DNA of 64,000 bases from Monocercomonoides exilis (Eukaryota > Preaxostyla > Oxymonadida > Polymastigidae), in the NCBI GenBank assembly GCA_001643675.2, contig LSRY02000011.1:930001-994000 (forward strand), given 5' to 3'. This document shows positions 59,896-64,000 of this stretch, one piece after another. The notes under the pieces were generated by a model. The model had not been told where the DNA came from. It worked only from the letters and a program-made list of their open reading frames with translations, and did no database searches. Each line of letters opens with the position of its first letter. Within the stretch, counting starts at the first letter, position 1. A program made the position numbers and the translations under genes.

Positions 59896-61280
59896 TCACA
59901 TCATCGCTGCCCGGCTCCGATACTTCGCAATCGCTGCATCAATGTCCTCGCACGCTTTCTGCTTCCATCACAAAAATCAATAAAAATGTCATTCTCTTTC
60001 ACATCTCGTCTCTTCTTTCCTTTCAAAATCTCAACTCCAAATCCAACTCCAAACACAAAATCAAAAAGGAAAAAATGAAAAGATCAAATAAAACTTCCAC
60101 CTCATCCACCTCATCTACACACACACACACACACACCTCTGTCTGGTGGATCAGAAAGTCCATCTCCCGCGCCATGTCTCCCACCCCACTCGCACGCGGG
60201 TTGCTCACTGAACAGAATGACGTTGACACCTGATTCTTCTCCTTCCCTTTCACCTCGTAAAACTTGTCCTGCCCCATCCCATCCCCCAAAAAATCAAAAT
60301 AAAATAAAATAAAATAAAATAAACAATTAATAACAAATCAAAAAGGTTTCAAAAGAATTCATCCTCTTCTTTTCCTCCTCCAAAGCCACACACCATCATC
60401 TTCACTCCATGGATGTCTCGCTCCCGCCCTTCCTGCTTCCCCAGCGCCGGCACCCCCCGCACTGCCCGGTCCACCCGCTTGTACGACGGGTTGTATGTCT
60501 GCTCCCATCCCCCAACAATAACAATAACATAAACAAAAAAAGAGAGAAAAAGAAATAAGCATCACATTGTCTTCATGATCATTCCGCCACAGCTCTGGCC
60601 GCTGCTCCCGCGTCCCCAGAAACGATGTCCGCGTCCTTTTCCACCCGCACCCAAAGATATAAAAATGAATAAATATATAGAAAAAAAATTGAGCAAGGGC
60701 CATGCCGTTGCTTCGTGAGCGTGTCTTTCGTGTCGTAGATGATGTCTGTCACCGGCTGCACCAGCGATGTCTCCGGCCTCGACGTCTTCGCAATGTTCGG
60801 CGTCCCCACGTGCGCGTCCGTCACCGTGTACTTCGGGTCGTATGTCTGCCCTCCCCGAAAAAGCAAAACAGCAACAGCAATAATAATAATGATTAAAATG
60901 GAAAGAATACATTTATTTTGTTCGCAAACCTTGTCCACCCCTGCACGCACCGCTGTCCCCCGCTTGTCCTTCGAGAACGGATACACCACCTTCCGCGCCT
61001 TCACCACGTCCACGCTCGCCGTGCTGCACCCCAGCAACAGAAAAGCAACAAATTAGAAAAAACTGTTAAAACACAGCCAAAGGGCCTTCCCACGCCTGAA
61101 GTCTGCGCTGTACTGCACCCCCCGCAACGCCCCACCACATGCAAAGCAAAGTCAAAAACAAATCGAGAAAAGCCAAGCAAAAACACAAACATCTGTGCTC
61201 GCCTTCGATATCTTCGGCTCCCGCTTCCGCATGTACCCCGGCACCCCGGCCTCCAGCCCTGCTGCTGCATACGAGTCCAT
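59896..61280 (-). CDS. Multi-exon small protein of unknown function (right copy)
   Basis: Mirror copy of the gene at 46612-47997. Start ATG at 61278-61280 and stop TGA at 59896-59898, with the same exon sequences. The only difference noticed within it is one base in a T-run inside the first intron (near 61180). Both copies look equally intact. Confidence 0.65.
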
Positions 61281-61497
61281 CCGGTTCCCAGTCTGTCAGC
61301 AGGCACAAGCACCCGCAAGCCCAGAAAAAAGGCTGATAAAAAATAACAAAAAAACAATTGGGCCCATACTCCCCCAAATGCCCTTTTTCGCACCAGAAAA
61401 TGGCCCTGCAGCGCGTGCCACAGGGCAGGCAGCGCATCTGGGAAAGGGGGTGTTTCGGGGTGTTTCGGGGGTTTTGGGTGTTGGAGACCCGTAATAA
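61281..61497. promoter_or_regulatory. Shared upstream region (right copy)
   Basis: Mirror of 46395-46611, between the divergent starts of the phosphatase and its neighbour, including the doubled GTGTTTCGGGG segment at about 61449-61470. Confidence 0.4.
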
Positions 61498-62884
61498 ATG
61501 GCGTTTGTGGATTTGCTGAGATTTTTGAGTTTTCTTCGCGTGGTGTGCGTGATGGGGCTGGGCAGTGCAGAGCTGGTGTCGGTGACGATCCTTACGCGGC
61601 ATGGTGTGCACCGCGTGTTTTGCAGGGGCTGTGCCCTGCACGGTCGAACAAACTGATTTTTTCTGTTTTTTGCTGTTGCTGTTGTTGCAGGGGACCGGAC
61701 GCCGTATGCGAACTTGGCGGGGCTGACGCAGTGGGCGCAGAACGGGGTGCTGACGGAGCGGGGGATGGAGCAGCTGTATGTGCTGGGGCAGACGCTGCGG
61801 GCGCACTACGGGGCGTTCCTGCCGGCGGAGTACTCGGGGAGCGCGGTGCACGTGCGGTCGTCGGACGTGGAGCGGTGCCTGATGTCCACGTGGTCGCTGC
61901 ACGCGGGGCTGTTCCCGCACAAGGCGCAGCGGCAGGCAGGAGCGGGGCAGAAGGAGGCTGGCGAGGGGATTGCGCTGCCCGAGGTGTTCCAGACAGTCCC
62001 GATCGAGACGGTGCCTGGGAAGGAGGAGTATCTGCTGAAGGGGTACTCTGCGTGGTGTGTCTTATTTTTTTGGCTGTTCAATGAAAATTATATTTTTTTT
62101 TTTATTTGAAATGGAATGAGCAGTGCTGTGACAGAAAGGCTGTTTGGGAACTGGATGAAGACGGAGGAGGCGGCAGGGATCCTGAAGAAGTACGAGGAGG
62201 CGCGGGCAGAGGCGAAGGCGCGGTACGGGGTAGAGATCGACTTTGCGACGGTGGAGGATGTGGTGGATGCGATGAATGTGGAGGTGGAGCACAAGTGTGA
62301 AAAGCAGAATTCATTCATTTTTTCTTTATTTTTTTTTCCATTGAAAAATGGGGTGGTGCTGGGTGTGCAGCACGGAGAAGGCGACGGAGGAGCTGAAGGT
62401 GCTGCTGGGGAAGCTGGAGGGGCTGCAGCACGAGGGGCGGAAGTTCTATTTTGCAGTGAACAACACGCTGTGGAAGCAGGCGACGCTGGGGAAGCTGTTT
62501 GAAGAGGTAATTTTGGAATTCGCTTTTTTCTTTTTTGATATTTTGAAAAGATGAAAAGAGAGGAGAAGGGTTGTCATTTGCAATTACAAAAAAGAAAATG
62601 TTATTTTCGAAGTTGTTATTTTTTGGTGGTGGAAATGATGAAAAACATTTTTGAATTCTGATTATTTGTCTGTCTTTGTCTTTTGTGAAGATCTTTTCAG
62701 TGAATCCTGCACGGACAGCAGAGGCGCTGGAGGCCGAGCCGGCGCGGCCGCACATCAAGCTGCACCACTACTCGGCACACGACACGACGCTGGACATGGT
62801 GCTGCGGGGCCTGGGGCATGTGGCGTCGAAGATCCCGTATTATGGGAGTGTGGTGATTGTGGAGCTGCACCGGCGGAGTGGAGG

Positions 62885-62923
<39 letters not shown>

Positions 62924-63477
62924 CAATGGAGTTGGGAAAGGCAGCAAAGGAATAAAAGGGGGAGAGTACTTCTTCAAGTTCTTCTTCCAGGAAGACCAGA
63001 AGAAGGCAGGGACAGAAGAGCTGTGGGCAGCGTTCCAGCCGGTGCAGTGCAAGAGCATGGAGTGTCCGGTGGAGGTGTGCATCCATCATCATCATCAACA
63101 ACACAACAATTTGTTTTTTAATTTATTTTTTTCTTTTTTGGTGATTGGGGATTGTGTGTGAATGGGGTGAGCAGGAGCTGGTGAAGGCGGTGGAAGGGGT
63201 GTTTCCGTCGCAGTTCAAGGAGGAGGAGTGGCACAAGTCGATCTGCGAGTCGCAGGTGCCGTTCTATGTGGCAGGGTCGGAGGTGGAGACGCAGCGGGCG
63301 AAGGAGGAGGAGGACAAGAAGCGGGAGAAGACGTATATTGGGCTGTCGGTGGCATTTGGGGTGCTGTTTGGGGTGGCGTGTGTGGTGCTGGTGGTGGTGA
63401 TTGTGCTGCCGTGGGCGAGGCGGCGGGGAGGGAGAGGGGGAGGAGGAGGGCAGGCATACAAGAGGGTGGACGGGTGA
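61498..63477 (+). CDS. Histidine acid phosphatase, membrane-anchored (right copy)
   Basis: Mirror copy of the left phosphatase. Exon 1 (61498-61603) encodes the signal peptide and ends within the RHG triplet. The intron 61604-61690 is GT-AG, and its removal creates RHGDRTPY. Exon 2 is 61691-62054. Later exons carry NTLWKQATLGKLFEE and then the HHYSAHDTTL motif near 62765. The membrane span lies near 63345-63415 and the stop TGA at 63475-63477. A one-base difference in an intron T-run (62065-62075) and one His/Gln codon change near 63090 distinguish it from the left copy; the latter may lie in an intron. Both copies should be functional. Confidence 0.88.
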
Positions 63478-64000
63478 GGGCTGGCTCTGAAACGCGCTGA
63501 ATGTTTAATTGGCTGATTGGCTGATTGGGTGTGAGATGCGTGGGTGTTGCGATGAGTGTTGCGATGGGTGTGCCGTTGGCATTCATGGCATTTGAGATTA
63601 TTGTTGGCTGTTGGCTGTTGGCTTTGTAATTTGTGATTTGTTAGAGTTTCTGTATGTTTGCTTGCTTGCTTGCTTGCTTGCTTTGCTGAGAATTGTTGAG
63701 ACCAGATATATTTTCTTTTTTCATTTTTCTTTTTTATTCATTTATTTTTTTGGAGGCTTGTGAGCACGAGTGTTTTGAACATTTAAGATTGATATTTATT
63801 CAGAAAACGGAGTGGTTGCTCCTTCTCTCTTTCTCACACGCAATGAAACATTGTTGTCTTTTGTGCTGTCTCTGGTGCTTTCGGGCAAGTGAAAAGGCTG
63901 TGCATTAAAGGCGAAATACAATGAAGTTGAAAAATTAAAAAGAAACTTTAAAATGAAAATGAATGAATATGAAAAATTGGTTGAAGTATTTTTTAATGAT

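Larger units (their letters stand above)
59609..64000 (-). repeat. Right arm of large inverted duplication (runs off window)
   Basis: Inverted copy of about 43900-48284. The last base of the window still pairs with 43900, so the arm continues beyond. Together with the ~11.3-kb spacer this makes a 20-kb inverted-repeat structure. Confidence 0.95.

Noticed and set aside
1-64000. tRNA, rRNA and CRISPR features
   Set aside because: No cloverleaf-like arms with a conserved T-loop, no rRNA-like stretch and no regularly spaced repeats were noticed; a covariance search was not possible.

Overview
The window reads as nuclear DNA of an intron-containing protist. Four signs suggest a metamonad, most likely an oxymonad (Preaxostyla): short GT-AG introns (37 nt and up), AT-rich intergenic DNA, very long Ser-rich proteins, and a giant beta-helix membrane receptor ending in a kinase-like domain. 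In addition, TAA and TAG appear to be read as glutamine in many genes here. That code is established for the oxymonad Streblomastix and for hexamitids. The organism call is inference.

Left part (1-26 kb) is AT-rich and dominated by mobile DNA. It opens with a compact 3.36-kb element with ~454-bp terminal inverted repeats (TIRs). Each TIR encodes the same small charged protein, and the centre encodes a primase-polymerase/SF3-helicase. Then come a Merlin (IS1595-like) transposase, unidentified ORFs, a pogo/Tigger-like DDE transposase remnant, a fragment of a receptor gene, and several MITE families. Recognisable genes here become continuous, apart from a few breaks, only if TAA/TAG are sense codons and short introns are removed.

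Middle (26.7-34.9 kb) is a single 2721-codon minus-strand gene for a type I membrane protein: signal peptide, beta-helix modules, one membrane span and a cytosolic pseudokinase. Region 35-44 kb is again AT-rich. It holds MITEs, a 3.18-kb element with 348-bp TIRs and a perfect 8-bp target duplication that carries a Ser/Pro-rich coding segment, a foldback element and a second, decayed Merlin.

Right part (43.9-64 kb) is a nearly perfect inverted duplication. Each ~4.4-kb arm carries a histidine acid phosphatase gene divergent from a small multi-exon gene of unknown function. The ~11.3-kb spacer holds two divergent genes: a WD40 protein resembling TAF5 with a ~1000-residue low-complexity insertion, and a NEK-family kinase with a ~1300-residue low-complexity tail. 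The right arm runs off the end of the window.

The large right-hand genes contain no internal TAA/TAG, whereas mobile elements and several AT-rich ORFs use them freely. This contrast, and the primase-helicase element, are the most notable observations.
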